Positions 14,962 through 24,274 of a stretch of DNA of 32,147 bases are shown here, one piece after another; the stretch's first letter is position 1, and every line of letters starts with the position of its first letter. The position numbers and the translations under genes are program-made. The notes beneath the pieces are model-generated. The model searched no databases, had not been told where the DNA came from, and was given only the letters and a program-made list of their open reading frames with translations. Source of the stretch: Eubacteriales bacterium (GTDB lineage: Bacteria; Bacillota; Clostridia; Oscillospirales; Oscillospiraceae); contig JAUNPV010000019.1 in assembly GCA_030536515.1 (NCBI GenBank), positions 1-32,147 of the forward strand. The letters are read 5' to 3'.

Positions 14962-15087
14962 TGTAGGGGAGGGATATCATCCCTCCCGCTGATTTGCCCT
15001 GGGCAAATCAGGCGGCGCAAGCCACAGCACCGTGAAGCGGCCCCCTCGCCGGGGGCCGACGGGCGGGTTCATAACCCGCCCCTACAG
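14962..15087. repeat. String of hairpins upstream of gdhA, with an inverted piece of family C
   Basis: From TGTAGGGGAGGG to CCCCTACAG: hairpins GGGAGGGATATCATCCCTCCC-like, CTGATTTGCCC/GGGCAAATCAG, and GGCGGGTT/AACCCGCC. The segment GCGGCCCCCTCGCCGGGGGC (from about 15038) is the exact complement of the middle hairpin of family C copy 2, so part of C is present here in reverse. Nothing coding is visible in 14635-15130. Confidence 0.7.
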
Positions 15088-15130
15088 AGCCGTTTTTTCA
15101 AAGGACGCTCAAAAAATTTTTCATACCCTC

Positions 15131-15159
15131 TTGTATTCTCCCGCGCATTCTGCTACAAT
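15131..15159 (+). promoter_or_regulatory. gdhA promoter
   Basis: TTGTAT (15131-15136), 17 bp, TACAAT (15154-15159) with a TG extension one base before the -10. Confidence 0.65.
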
Positions 15160-15170
15160 ACGCCTATTGA

Positions 15171-16532
<1,362 letters not shown>

Positions 16533-16551
16533 CGTTTGATTCGCACTGCAG

Positions 16552-16573
16552 GGCGGCCTGCCCTCAGGCCGCC
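16552..16573 (+). terminator. Hairpin after gdhA
   Basis: Perfect 9-bp stem GGCGGCCTG/CAGGCCGCC with loop CCCT, 20 bp past the stop codon. There is no T-tract, so terminator function is uncertain. Confidence 0.45.
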
Positions 16574-16618
16574 GCAGCGCCAGGTGATACAAGCAGCTGA
16601 AATTGACGCAAAAAATAA

Positions 16619-17030
16619 TGTCATTGCGAGATAAGTCCTCAGACTGGCGTGGCAATCCGCATCCCCTCTGGCTGGCCCGTTGGGCCAGCCAGTTCATTTT
16701 TCCAAAGGAAAAATGAACTGTGCTTATCGGCTTAACGCAGCAAGAGCGCAATTCAAAGGCTTCTCCTTGAGGAGAAGCTGTCATAGACCCCGTCAGGGGG
16801 CTATGACTGATGAGGTGTTTTCCCAGTATGAACAACTGAAGTGGCGCAGTATATGCAGCGTGTACACACCTCATCCGTCACGGCTTCGCCGTGCCACCTT
16901 CCCCTCAAGGGGAAGGCTTTGCTGAGCTAACCCGATAAGCACAAAATGAAAAAGAGAACGGATTGCCACACCAGCTTGAGAGCTGGTTCGCAATGACAAT
17001 CTTTAGTTTTAGCCGATACGAACCACTACG
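16619..17030. repeat. Family D element, copy 2, carrying a nested family A element
   Basis: It starts TGTCATTGCGAGA and the matching end CGCAATGACA is at 16998; the flank to about 17030 equals the left flank of copy 1 in reverse. Compared with copy 1, which is inverted relative to this one, an extra segment at 16719-16943 separates the two halves. The remaining spacer to 17039 holds nothing else. Confidence 0.8.
16719..16943. repeat. Family A element, copy 5, nested in family D
   Basis: Outer 12-bp inverted repeats TGTGCTTATCGG (16719-16730) and its complement (16932-16943). Inside are the terminal palindromes GCTTCTCCTTGAGGAGAAGC and CCTTCCCCTCAAGGGGAAGG, which differ from other copies yet stay self-complementary. 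The variable hairpins have arms GTCATAG/CTATGAC and CACGGC/GCCGTG next to the constant TGATGAGGTGT and ACACCTCATCCG boxes. Confidence 0.8.
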
Positions 17031-17039
17031 GGCGTTCTG

Positions 17040-17453
17040 TCAGTCTTTTGCCCGCTCGTTTGTATCGATGCTGCCACGGAATACCACGTATTTATCGTAC
17101 AGGAACTCGGTGACGAAGTTCAGCACCATGTTCAGGACAGTCACCAGGTACTCGTTCCAGTAAAGGGTCCCCGTCAGATAATTGCCGCCGAAGGTGGTCA
17201 CCGGGGTGAACACCAGGTAGTATAGCCCCACCAGGGCCATGGCCTTGGGCACGTTGTTGGCCGACCGGAAGGTGTAGCAACGGTTCAGGGTGAAGTTCCA
17301 CAGCACCGACAGCACCAGGGCCGTCAGATAGTTGAACCAGTAGGGCAGGGCCGTCAGCTCCGTCAGCAGGGTGAAGGACAGAATTTGAATCACCCCTGCG
17401 CTGATGGAGAACAGGGTGAATTTCACCGCCCGAAAAAATTCCTTGTTTTTCAT
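17040..17453 (-). CDS. GtrA-family membrane protein
   Basis: A 137-aa protein with four predicted membrane segments, the usual GtrA size. Typical features are FSISAGVIQILSFTLLTEL in the first segment, ALVLSVLWNFTLNRCYTFR (the WNF-x-NRxxTF signature), and a last segment ending FLYDKYVVFR. GtrA proteins are thought to help flip or transfer lipid-linked sugars for cell-wall or glycan decoration. The ATG at 17453 has AGAGG upstream; a longer in-frame extension overlaps the kinase gene in another frame and is rejected. It starts 14 bp after the P-loop kinase gene and is probably cotranscribed with it, though no functional link is apparent. No glycosyltransferase is adjacent. Confidence 0.9.
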   Translation of the reverse strand: MKNKEFFRAVKFTLFSISAGVIQILSFTLLTELTALPYWFNYLTALVLSVLWNFTLNRCYTFRSANNVPKAMALVGLYYLVFTPVTTFGGNYLTGTLYWNEYLVTVLNMVLNFVTEFLYDKYVVFRGSIDTNERAKD

Positions 17454-17467
17454 AAGTACCTCTTTCC

Positions 17468-17971
17468 TCATCTCAACGTGTTTAGAAATGCCGCCACCTG
17501 GCGGCGGTTTTTCAGGATGATGACCCGGACGTGTTCCGCTTTTTTTAGCAGCTCCAGCAGTTCGGGCCGGTTGTCCCGGTTGAAATTCCAGACCCACTGA
17601 AAAAACTCCCAGTCGATTTGCTCCGGGCAGTTGGGGGACATATCCGGCCTGGTTTTGCCCCGGTTGGTCAGGAATCGTTTGAAAATCCCGGCCAGGCACT
17701 GCCGCCGGGGGAAGTCCAGGTAAATGGCCGTGTCGCACGCTTCCAGCCGCTTTGGGATGGTGCGGCTGTAGTTGCCGTCGATAATCCACCGGGGCTTCTG
17801 GACCTCCGCCTGCACAGTAGCGTCGAATTCCTCCCGGGAGATATGCTGCCAATTATCCCGCCACCAGATTTTATCCAGATGCACCACCGGGATGCCGGTC
17901 CGCTCCCCCATCGCCCGGGCCAGAGTGGACTTCCCCGCCCCGCCGCAGCCTAAAATAATAATCCGCTCCAT
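17468..17971 (-). CDS. P-loop nucleotide kinase-like protein (FlaR/topology-modulation type)
   Basis: A 167-aa cytoplasmic protein with Walker A motif GCGGAGKST (residues 8-16), followed by the adenylate-kinase-like VVHLDKIWW and WIIDGNYSRTIPKRLEACD. The LDFPRRQCLAGIFKRFL segment and the aromatic EFFQWVWNF are characteristic of the group often annotated as DNA topology modulation protein FlaR. That name comes from old genetics; the true substrate is unknown, and a nucleoside or small-molecule kinase is more likely. First gene of a two-gene unit with gtrA. GAGGGAGAT precedes the ATG. Confidence 0.85.
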   Translation of the reverse strand: MERIIILGCGGAGKSTLARAMGERTGIPVVHLDKIWWRDNWQHISREEFDATVQAEVQKPRWIIDGNYSRTIPKRLEACDTAIYLDFPRRQCLAGIFKRFLTNRGKTRPDMSPNCPEQIDWEFFQWVWNFNRDNRPELLELLKKAEHVRVIILKNRRQVAAFLNTLR

Positions 17972-18008
17972 ATCTCCCTCCCTGTCGAATCCGTAATCTC
18001 ACCGTCAT

Positions 18009-18173
18009 AAAACCTTCCCCCGGGGGGAAGGTGTCAGTGAAGCTGACGGATGAGGAACGGCGATATCTGAATCACTGTATGCACCACACGAAATGCGTAC
18101 TTTGTCCAACATTTCGCCATTCCTCTTCCGACCTCGCTATCGCTCGGCCACCTTCCCCCCGGGGGAAGGTTTT
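18009..18173. repeat. Family A element, copy 6
   Basis: Ends AAAACCTTCCCCC and GGGGGAAGGTTTT. Left hairpin arms are CAG/CTG in GTCAGTGAAGCTGAC, followed by GGATGAGGAACGGCG. On the right CGCCATTCCTCTTCCG is followed by an imperfect hairpin (CCGA...TCGG) and the terminal palindrome. It lies between the kinase operon and proS. Confidence 0.8.
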
Positions 18174-18189
18174 CCGCCCTGTGGGCGGC

Positions 18190-18210
18190 GGGAGGGTCAG
18201 TGACCCTCCC
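18190..18210 (-). terminator. Hairpin downstream of proS
   Basis: GGGAGGGTCAGTGACCCTCCC, 17 bp past the proS stop codon. It is identical to the first hairpin of family C copy 2. There is no T-tract; a terminator role is possible only. Confidence 0.4.
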
Positions 18211-18226
18211 CTACTGCATTCTGTTA

Positions 18227-19663
18227 TCAGTAGGCAATGCCCCAGTAAATCATCTTATCCGCAGGCTTGCCGCAGCAGGCGCAGGTGTCGCCCAGGTGCT
18301 CCTGGTGGAAGGGGATGCAGCGAGAAGACATTCCCGCCTGCTCCTTCATCTTCATTTCGCATTCCAGGCTGCCGCACCACATGGTCTTGACGAAGCCGCC
18401 GTTCTGCTCCTGGAGGGCCTTGGCCTCCTCCACGCTGTGGGCCTCGTAGATGTGCTCGTCCAGGTTCTTCTTGGCCTTGTCGAACATCTGCTGATGGACA
18501 ATGTCCAGCTGCTGGGCAACGGCGGTTTCCAGGTCCTCCAGCTTGCAGACAATTTTCTCCCGGTCGGTCCGGCGGACCAGCACGCACTGGCCGTTTTCCA
18601 GGTCCCGGGGGCCGCACTCCACCCGCAGAGGCACGCCCTTCATCTCGTACTCGGCGCACTTCCAGCCCATGGAGTTGTCGCTGTCGTCCAGCTTGGTGCG
18701 GAAGTCAGCGGCAAGCAGCCGATCTTTCAGCCCATTGGCAGCCTCCAGAACGCCGGGCTTGTGCTGGGCCACAGGCAGAATCACCACCTGGACGGGAGCC
18801 ACCTTGGGAGGCAGCACCAGGCCGTTGTTATCGCCGTGGGTCATAATGATGCCGCCGATGAGCCGGGTGGACACGCCCCAGGAGGTCTCGTGGGGATTGG
18901 TCCGCTGGTTATTCTTGTCGGTGAACTCGATGTTAAATGCCTTGGCAAAGCCGTCGCCAAAGTAGTGGGAGGTGCCGGCCTGCAATGCCTTCCGGTCGTG
19001 CATCATGCACTCGATGGTGTAGGTAGCCTCGGCACCGTTGAACTTCTCCTTCTCGGTCTTCTGGCCCCGGGTGACGGGCATAGCCAGCACGTTCTCGCAG
19101 AAGTCGGCGTAGACGTTCAGCATGGTCTCGGTGAAAGCCCGGGCCTCCTCGGCGGTGGCGTGGATGGTGTGGCCCTCCTGCCACAAAAATTCCCGGTGGC
19201 GCAGGAAGGGCCGGGAGGTCTTCTCCCAGCGCAGGACGCTGCACCACTGGTTGTACTTCATAGGCAGGTCCCGGTGGGACTGGAGCACGTTTGCAAAATG
19301 CTCGCAGAACAGGGTCTCGGAGGTGGGCCGGATGGCGTAGCGCTCCTCCAGCTTCTCAAGGCCCCCGTAGGTGACCCAGGCGCACTCCGGGGCGAAGCCC
19401 TCCACGTGGTCCTTCTCCTTTTGCAGCAGGCTCTCGGGAATCAGCAGGGGCATATAGACATTCTCCACCCCCTGCTTCTTGAACTCCTTGTCCAGGATAT
19501 GCTGGATATTCTCCCAGATGGCGTAGCCGTAGGGACGGTAGATGAACACGCCCTTAATGGAAGAATAGTCGATGAGCTGGGCCTTCTTGCACACATCGGT
19601 GAACCACTGGGCAAAGTCCACCTCCATGTCGGTAATCTGCTCAACCTTTTTATCTTTCGCCAT
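18227..19663 (-). CDS. proS: Prolyl-tRNA synthetase, type 3 (archaeal/eukaryal-like)
   Basis: Charges tRNA-Pro in the cytoplasm. The 478-aa length and lack of an editing insertion identify the short ProS type. Class II motifs are visible: [17 protein letters not shown] (motif 1 area), [21 protein letters not shown], then [22 protein letters not shown] (motif 2), and [17 protein letters not shown] (motif 3 area). An anticodon-binding domain follows from about residue 285, and a C-terminal zinc domain uses C430-x4-C435 and C461/C463/C464, ending in WGIAY, the tyrosine end typical of this type. GAGAGG precedes the ATG. It is a single-gene unit. No T-box motif is visible upstream. Confidence 0.97.
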   Translation of the reverse strand: MAKDKKVEQITDMEVDFAQWFTDVCKKAQLIDYSSIKGVFIYRPYGYAIWENIQHILDKEFKKQGVENVYMPLLIPESLLQKEKDHVEGFAPECAWVTYGGLEKLEERYAIRPTSETLFCEHFANVLQSHRDLPMKYNQWCSVLRWEKTSRPFLRHREFLWQEGHTIHATAEEARAFTETMLNVYADFCENVLAMPVTRGQKTEKEKFNGAEATYTIECMMHDRKALQAGTSHYFGDGFAKAFNIEFTDKNNQRTNPHETSWGVSTRLIGGIIMTHGDNNGLVLPPKVAPVQVVILPVAQHKPGVLEAANGLKDRLLAADFRTKLDDSDNSMGWKCAEYEMKGVPLRVECGPRDLENGQCVLVRRTDREKIVCKLEDLETAVAQQLDIVHQQMFDKAKKNLDEHIYEAHSVEEAKALQEQNGGFVKTMWCGSLECEMKMKEQAGMSSRCIPFHQEHLGDTCACCGKPADKMIYWGIAY

Positions 19664-19701
19664 AGCTTTTTACTTCCTCTCAGGTTTTTGTAATTCAGTA
19701 T

Positions 19702-19730
19702 ATTGTAGCACATCTGTCAAGAGATTTGAA
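19702..19730 (-). promoter_or_regulatory. proS promoter
   Basis: On the minus strand TTCAAA (19725-19730), 17 bp, TACAAT (19702-19707) with a TGC extension before the -10. A TTGACA also lies in the spacer but at a wrong distance. Confidence 0.45.
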
Positions 19731-19778
19731 TGGGTTTTGCAAGATTTTTTCTACTTTTCCCCGGGCACAGGAAAGCCG

Positions 19779-19843
19779 CAGGGCCCGGCATCCCTGACGG
19801 GCCGCTGGCAGCATGGCACGTCCGGGAGGCCGTGCCCTACGGG
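19779..19843. repeat. Family F element, copy 3
   Basis: GCAGGGCCCGGCATCC, TGACGGGCCGC, the hairpin GGCACGTCCGGGAGGCCGTG and the end CCCTACGGG. It lies in the 304-bp space between proS and the sigma gene, which otherwise holds only their divergent promoters. Confidence 0.7.
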
Positions 19844-19889
19844 CGCAGGTCCCTGCGAACCGGCCAGCCGGACAGCAGCCGTCCTCTGC

Positions 19890-19918
19890 TTGCCCATTTC
19901 GCAAAATTTTGTTATAAT
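19890..19918 (+). promoter_or_regulatory. Promoter of the sigma/zinc-finger anti-sigma pair
   Basis: TTGCCC (19890-19895), 17 bp, TATAAT (19913-19918). This is a vegetative-type promoter with a perfect -10; no AAC-N16-CGT pattern is seen. Confidence 0.6.
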
Positions 19919-19967
19919 TTCTGTAACGAATGGGAAGGCACTTCTATATATAAGCGAAAGGACGGTG

Positions 19968-20483
19968 ATGGAGCCAGTGAAAGACGATGCGGCGCTGTAT
20001 CAGGAGTATGCAGACCAGGTGATGAAATTTCTTCTGTGTCTGACCGGCAGCTATGACCTGGCAGAGGAGCTGACCCAGGAGACCTTCTACCAGGCCTACA
20101 AATCCATCCACCGCTACGACGGCAGCTGCAAGCTGTCGGTGTGGCTGTGCCAGATTGCCAAGCACCTGTACTACGACCATTTGAAAAAGCAGAAGCACGC
20201 CGCCCCCGTCCCCTTTGAGGATGCGGCGGAGGGGGCCGCCGCCGACGGCACGCCGGAGGAAGACCTGCTGGCCCGGGAGAAAATGCGGAGCCTGTACCGG
20301 GCAGTCCACCGTCTCCGGGAGCCCTACCGGGAGGTGCTGATTCTCAGGCTGTACATGGGGCTGCCCTTCCGGGAAATCGGGGAGGTTTTCGGTGGAAAAA
20401 CCGAAAGCTGGGCAAGAACCACCTTTTATCGGGGAAAACTTCAAGTCAAGGAGGATATGATGCAATATGAAAATTCCGTGTAG
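19968..20483 (+). CDS. ECF-type RNA polymerase sigma factor
   Basis: A 171-aa sigma factor. Region 2 (about 10-78) contains VMKFLLCLTGSYDLAEELTQETFYQAYKS and WLCQIAKHLYYDHLKK (regions 2.1-2.4). An acidic linker follows. Region 4 (about 110-165) has LREPYREVLILRLYMGLPFREIGEVFG, then a recognition helix. The frame is open far upstream through proS antisense sequence, but AAAGGA sits 5 bp before the ATG at 19968. Its end overlaps the anti-sigma gene by 17 bp. Together they form a standard sigma/anti-sigma module; regulated genes are unknown. Confidence 0.93.
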   Translation: MEPVKDDAALYQEYADQVMKFLLCLTGSYDLAEELTQETFYQAYKSIHRYDGSCKLSVWLCQIAKHLYYDHLKKQKHAAPVPFEDAAEGAAADGTPEEDLLAREKMRSLYRAVHRLREPYREVLILRLYMGLPFREIGEVFGGKTESWARTTFYRGKLQVKEDMMQYENSV

Positions 20484-21090
20484 CATGATTTTGGACCTGC
20501 TGCCCACATACATCGACGACCTCTGCGCCGAGGAAACGGCAGCACTGGTGGAGGAGCACCTGCGCAGCTGCGACAGCTGCCGGGCGGCCTGTGAGGCGCT
20601 GAAAACCCCGGTGGAGGTGGACGGCGTTCAGAAGCAGAAAAATATCAAGTCCGCCAATCCCCTGAAAAAAATCCGAAAGGACCAGTTCTACCGGGTGGGC
20701 TTTTCGGTTCTGCTGACGTTTATCCTGGTGGTTTCCGCCATGTTTGCGGTACAGGAGGTTGGATTTCTCCACGATTTCTTCTTCCCCAAGAGAACCGTCG
20801 GCATTCGGAGCCACCAGGAGGAAGCAGCCTGGCAGCAGCCTTTTTATACCTTTACCGATGACGATTTTGTGATGTTTGACTCCATTTTCTGGGAGAAGGC
20901 AGTGACCAACGACGCCGGTGTCAGCGCCGGGGATGTGACCATCCGCATCAAGGATGCCGACGGGAACATTGTGCTAGACAATGTGTATCTTCCTCTGGGT
21001 GTAAAGGTTCCCCTGGACCTAAAGCGGTTTGAGCCCTATAGGGTGGAAATATTGGCCGCCGAAGGAGAATACTATCTGAATTTCTATTAA
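20467..21090 (+). CDS. Zinc-finger anti-sigma factor, membrane protein
   Basis: A 207-aa partner of the upstream sigma factor. The N-terminal zinc-binding anti-sigma domain has C5 and H31-x3-C35-x2-C38, the ZAS/zf-HC2 pattern that wraps around a sigma factor. One membrane segment covers about 77-95. The extracellular C-terminus (~110 aa) is an all-beta-looking domain containing IRIKDADGNIVLDNVYLPLG and ends LNFY. AAGGAGG (20448-20454) precedes the ATG; two earlier ATGs are out of frame. In this class a signal outside the cell releases the sigma factor, either by proteolysis or by a change in the zinc site; which applies here is unknown. Confidence 0.9.
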   Translation: MKIPCSMILDLLPTYIDDLCAEETAALVEEHLRSCDSCRAACEALKTPVEVDGVQKQKNIKSANPLKKIRKDQFYRVGFSVLLTFILVVSAMFAVQEVGFLHDFFFPKRTVGIRSHQEEAAWQQPFYTFTDDDFVMFDSIFWEKAVTNDAGVSAGDVTIRIKDADGNIVLDNVYLPLGVKVPLDLKRFEPYRVEILAAEGEYYLNFY

Positions 21091-21095
21091 ATCTG

Positions 21096-21126
21096 CATCC
21101 CCGGCGGCCCAAAACCGCCGGGGATG
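21096..21126 (+). terminator. Terminator after the anti-sigma gene
   Basis: Perfect 12-bp stem CATCCCCGGCGG/CCGCCGGGGATG with a 7-nt loop, followed by TTTC, 5 bp past the stop codon. Confidence 0.7.
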
Positions 21127-21150
21127 TTTCCATATCCGCCGCCCCCAATA

Positions 21151-21270
21151 CCTTCCCCCGGGGGTGGTGCTCTGCGCAGCAGATTAAAATAGAACGATTG
21201 CCGGTGGCAATCGCTCCTTGATTCGTTAGGTGCCCCAGTGCGCACACTGGGGCGGATGAGGGATACGGGC
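21151..21270. repeat. Family A half element interrupted by a family B unit
   Basis: CCTTCCCCCGGGGG, then family B at 21166-21229, then the hairpin CCCCAGTGCGCACACTGGGG and the box CGGATGAGGGATACGGGC. The opposite half is missing. Confidence 0.75.
21166..21229 (+). mobile_element. Family B double-hairpin unit, copy 3
   Basis: 64 bp from GGTGCTC to TTAG, in the reverse orientation to copies 1 and 2. It contains CTGCGCAG, the AT link and CGATTGCCGGTGGCAATCG. It again abuts the terminal G run of a family A element. Confidence 0.7.
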
Positions 21271-21323
21271 AATAGCGTCATGTGCGGTACAAGTCCGTGC
21301 TTCCACCAGGCTCTGGCAAATGC

Positions 21324-21406
21324 GCCGTAGGGGAGGGTCACTGACCCTCCCGTCGGCCCCCAACCAGGGGGCCGCAACCGGCTTTCCTTATTGGAAAGCC
21401 GGTTCA
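21324..21406. repeat. Family C element, copy 3 (intact)
   Basis: Same three hairpins as copy 2. The last stem reads AACCGGCTTTCC/GGAAAGCCGGTT, a paired change from the AATCGG/CCGATT of copies 1 and 2; the middle hairpin changes only in its loop. Confidence 0.85.
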
Positions 21407-21454
21407 TTGCACCCCGTTTCATTATGGGGACACGCTCAGTTCAATCGGGTTTAT

Positions 21455-21506
21455 CCGAAAATCCTGGACGGATTTTCGGCGGGAGGGTCAGTGACCCTCC
21501 CCTACA
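21455..21506. repeat. Hairpin pair upstream of sdaA
   Basis: Arms CCGAAAATCC/GGATTTTCGG, then GGGAGGGTCAGTGACCCTCCC (21481-21501) and CCTAC. The same two hairpins appear in the opposite order at 10577-10623. Confidence 0.75.
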
Positions 21507-21555
21507 GAGCTCTCCAAAATCTATACCTCCACCCCACATTTCCCCCAAATACCCA

Positions 21556-21584
21556 TTGTAATTTCCCGGCGGTTCTGGTATACT
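21556..21584 (+). promoter_or_regulatory. sdaA promoter
   Basis: TTGTAA (21556-21561), 17 bp, TATACT (21579-21584); 35 bp ahead of the start codon. Confidence 0.6.
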
Positions 21585-21618
21585 AAATAGCGAAAACCAA
21601 CGAAAGGCCGGAAAAAAC

Positions 21619-22836
21619 ATGAAATCCATTCGTGATATTTATAAAATCGGCAAAGGTCCCTCCTCCTCCCACACCATGGGGCCCGAGCGGGCGGCGCGGC
21701 TGTTTATGGGCCGGTATCCCCAGGCGGAGGCCTTCCGGGTGACCCTCTACGGCTCCCTCAGCAAAACCGGCGTGGGCCACGGCACCGACCGGGTCCTGCG
21801 GGACACCCTGGGGGCGGACCGGACGGAAATCTGCTTCTCCCAGGACAGCTGGGAGGGAATGCACCCCAACACCCTGGACCTTGCCGCCCTGGCCCAGGGC
21901 CGGGAGCTGGGGAGCCTCCGGGTGGAGTCCATCGGCGGCGGCGACATCCGCACCCCCGGCCAGGCCAGCCAGGACCCGGCGGAGGAGGTCTACATTGAGC
22001 ATTCCTTCGCCGAAATCGCCGACTTCTGCAAATGGCGCTACATCCCCACCCTGTCCGGGTACGTGGAGCTGAACGAGGGCCCCGAAATCTGGCCCTTCCT
22101 CATGGAGGTCTGGCAGACCATGAAGGCCGCCATTGACGAGGGCCTGGCCGCCACCGGCATCCTGCCGGGGGGGCTGAATGTGGAGCGAAAGGCGAAATTT
22201 CTCATGGAGCAGTCCACCGAGGGCCACTCCCCTGCCCTGAAGGAATTCAAGCTCATCGCCGCTTACGCCTACGCCGTGGCAGAGCAGAACGCCAGCAACG
22301 GCACCATCGTCACCGCCCCCACCTGCGGGGCCTGCGGGGTGCTGCCCGCCGTGCTGAAATACGCCCAGGTCACCCGGGGCTTTTCCGACGAGGAAATCTG
22401 CCGGGGCCTGGCCACCGCCGGTATCATCGGCAACCTGACCAAGACCAACGCCTCCATCTCCGGTGCCGAGTGCGGCTGCCAGGCGGAGATAGGCACCGCC
22501 TGCTCCATGGCCGCCGCCGCCCTGGCGGAGCTGTACAGCCAGGACCTGGACCAGGTGGAATACGCCGCCGAGGTGGCCATGGAGCACCACCTGGGCCTGA
22601 CCTGCGACCCCATCTGCGGCCTGGTGCAGATTCCCTGCATCGAGCGCAACGCCGTGGCCGCCATGCGGGCCATGAACGCCTGCAACTTAAGCTACTTCCT
22701 CACCGGCTCCCGGAACATCAGCTACGACATGGTCTGCCGCGCCATGAAGGAAACCGGCGTCAACCTGGACCACCGCTTCCGCGAAACCAGCGAAGGCGGT
22801 TTGGCGAAGATATACAACCGGAAAAAGTCAAAATAA
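21619..22836 (+). CDS. sdaA: L-serine ammonia-lyase (L-serine dehydratase), single-chain
   Basis: A 4Fe-4S enzyme that turns L-serine into pyruvate and ammonia in the cytoplasm. The 405-aa chain joins the beta-type N-terminal domain (IYKIGKGPSSSHTMGPERAA) to the alpha-type catalytic domain, as in one-chain bacterial enzymes; many Firmicutes instead use separate SdaAA and SdaAB subunits. Candidate cluster or catalytic cysteines are C236 and C239 in TAPTCGACG, C329 and C333 in CDPICG, and C340 in IPCIERN. The conserved GSRNISYDMVCRAMKETG and the end SEGGLAKIY are also present. AAAGG precedes the ATG. A lipoprotein gene follows 12 bp later, probably in the same transcript. Oxygen sensitivity is expected from the cluster and fits an anaerobe. 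Confidence 0.95.
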   Translation: MKSIRDIYKIGKGPSSSHTMGPERAARLFMGRYPQAEAFRVTLYGSLSKTGVGHGTDRVLRDTLGADRTEICFSQDSWEGMHPNTLDLAALAQGRELGSLRVESIGGGDIRTPGQASQDPAEEVYIEHSFAEIADFCKWRYIPTLSGYVELNEGPEIWPFLMEVWQTMKAAIDEGLAATGILPGGLNVERKAKFLMEQSTEGHSPALKEFKLIAAYAYAVAEQNASNGTIVTAPTCGACGVLPAVLKYAQVTRGFSDEEICRGLATAGIIGNLTKTNASISGAECGCQAEIGTACSMAAAALAELYSQDLDQVEYAAEVAMEHHLGLTCDPICGLVQIPCIERNAVAAMRAMNACNLSYFLTGSRNISYDMVCRAMKETGVNLDHRFRETSEGGLAKIYNRKKSK

Positions 22837-22848
22837 CGAGGTGACGAT

Positions 22849-24213
22849 ATGAAAAGAACCATTTTGATTCTGCTCTCGCTTCTTCTTGCTGTGAACCTTA
22901 CCGGGTGTGCCGCCCCGGAACCGCCGTCCACCGCTCCCGAAACGGAGACTGCACCGGCTCCGGCAGATTTTCTTGGATACATCCGGGACGTCCTCGTTCC
23001 CCGGGAGGGTCTTGCCTCCACCGATGCGCATACCTTCCACCTGAGCTCCGACGGCTCCCTGCCCGAGGCCATGGGACAGGCACAGCTTGGTCTGCTCAGT
23101 GCCTGTGTCCGGGACTTTGACGCAGACGGGGCCCAGGAGCTGGTGACCTTCTCCCTGGCCTCCGGCGATGGGCTGGACACCTATCTGGGTGAAATCTACT
23201 ACACGGATCCCCTTCCCTGCCTGCTGCTGGAAATGAAGCTCTACACCGCAGACGAAAACGGCCAAATCTCCCTCTCCGATTCCGTTCCGGCTGTCGCCCA
23301 TCTGGAAAATCGCAGCTGGGGCCCCATGCTTGTCCGGCTGGACAATCTGGATGGGGTGCTTTACATAATCTCCCGTGCCGCCATGGAGGACATGACTACC
23401 TATGGACCCAGGCCCGTCACCATTTTCCACATTGAGCAGGGAAAATTCGTATTTGATTACGCCGGAAAAGTATCCTGGGGGCAATCGACCATGAAGGAGG
23501 ACCCCAACGAGCTTCTGGGGACACGGAACTTTTACCTTCCCAAGCCCGACAGTTCCACGCATTTTGAACGTGGCAGCGAGCTTCCGGACCCAGAGCTGAG
23601 TCTCGACACCCTGGATGCCAGTCTGGAAGCCGGAGCCCCCTGGCTGGTCTGTGGATTTCTCCTGGAAACCCACAACAGCGCCGAAACAAGCATGGACATG
23701 ACCTGCAAGGCCGGCGATGCGACCGCCCTGCGGCAGGCATTGGAAACAGGCATCCTTCCCACCAGTGAAATACCTGACGGACACCTGGCAGAGGACCCCG
23801 TCCCCGAGGCCGCCGCTCTTGACTATGCCGCCGCTCTGAGCGACCAGGTGGAGGCTCTGAGCGGAATCCGCATGGAGGTTGTCGATGCAGACACCTCCGA
23901 CGAGCAAGACACCGTAAACTTCACCGCCCCCGACGGGACCACCTGCCGCCTGGTTCTGAGCAGCCAGTCCCATGAGCTTCTTTCCCTTCGCCTGACCTCC
24001 ACCACCTGGACACCGGATTCCGAGTGGATTGCACTGAAGGACGCCATTCTCTCCTGCGAATCCCTGGGCCTTTCCGAAGACGATACCGCCTCTATGCTGG
24101 GCGATATCAGCCTGTCTACCTTCTCCGGCGGTGTCGAGCTGGGAAACAAGCGCATCGTCATAGCAGCCGTGAGTCAATGCTTTTTGATTATTGATGCAGT
24201 CGACCAGCCATAA
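22849..24213 (+). CDS. Hypothetical lipoprotein
   Basis: A 454-aa protein with a lipoprotein signal MKRTILILLSLLLAVNLTGC (lipobox LTGC, Cys20), then a Pro/Thr/Glu linker. Residues 89-98 (DFDADGAQEL) are an Asp-rich loop like those of FG-GAP/VCBS repeats, similar to the loop in anti-sigma A at 343-352. The rest is rich in acidic and Ser/Thr residues and matches no family I know. GAGGTGA precedes the ATG. It follows sdaA closely, but a link to serine metabolism is not evident. The gene ends at a very strong convergent terminator. Confidence 0.8.
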   Translation: MKRTILILLSLLLAVNLTGCAAPEPPSTAPETETAPAPADFLGYIRDVLVPREGLASTDAHTFHLSSDGSLPEAMGQAQLGLLSACVRDFDADGAQELVTFSLASGDGLDTYLGEIYYTDPLPCLLLEMKLYTADENGQISLSDSVPAVAHLENRSWGPMLVRLDNLDGVLYIISRAAMEDMTTYGPRPVTIFHIEQGKFVFDYAGKVSWGQSTMKEDPNELLGTRNFYLPKPDSSTHFERGSELPDPELSLDTLDASLEAGAPWLVCGFLLETHNSAETSMDMTCKAGDATALRQALETGILPTSEIPDGHLAEDPVPEAAALDYAAALSDQVEALSGIRMEVVDADTSDEQDTVNFTAPDGTTCRLVLSSQSHELLSLRLTSTTWTPDSEWIALKDAILSCESLGLSEDDTASMLGDISLSTFSGGVELGNKRIVIAAVSQCFLIIDAVDQP

Positions 24214-24225
24214 ACAAAGATTAAC

Positions 24226-24263
24226 GCAGCACCCCCCGGTCCTTTCGGACCGGGGGGTGCTGC
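24226..24263. terminator. Strong bidirectional terminator between the lipoprotein and citrate transporter genes
   Basis: A perfect 17-bp stem (arms starting GCAGCACCCCCC and ending GGGGGGTGCTGC) closed by loop TTTC. It sits between two converging genes and starts 12 bp past one stop and ends 11 bp before the other. Confidence 0.85.
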
Positions 24264-24274
24264 TTTGCAGAATA

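Noticed and set aside
18200-19693. 497-codon + strand frame opposite proS
   Set aside because: Antisense shadow running through proS and its promoter; no initiation signals.
19664-19967. Possible T-box leader for proS
   Set aside because: No T-box consensus or specifier-like structure was seen; the leader between the predicted promoter and the ATG is too short.
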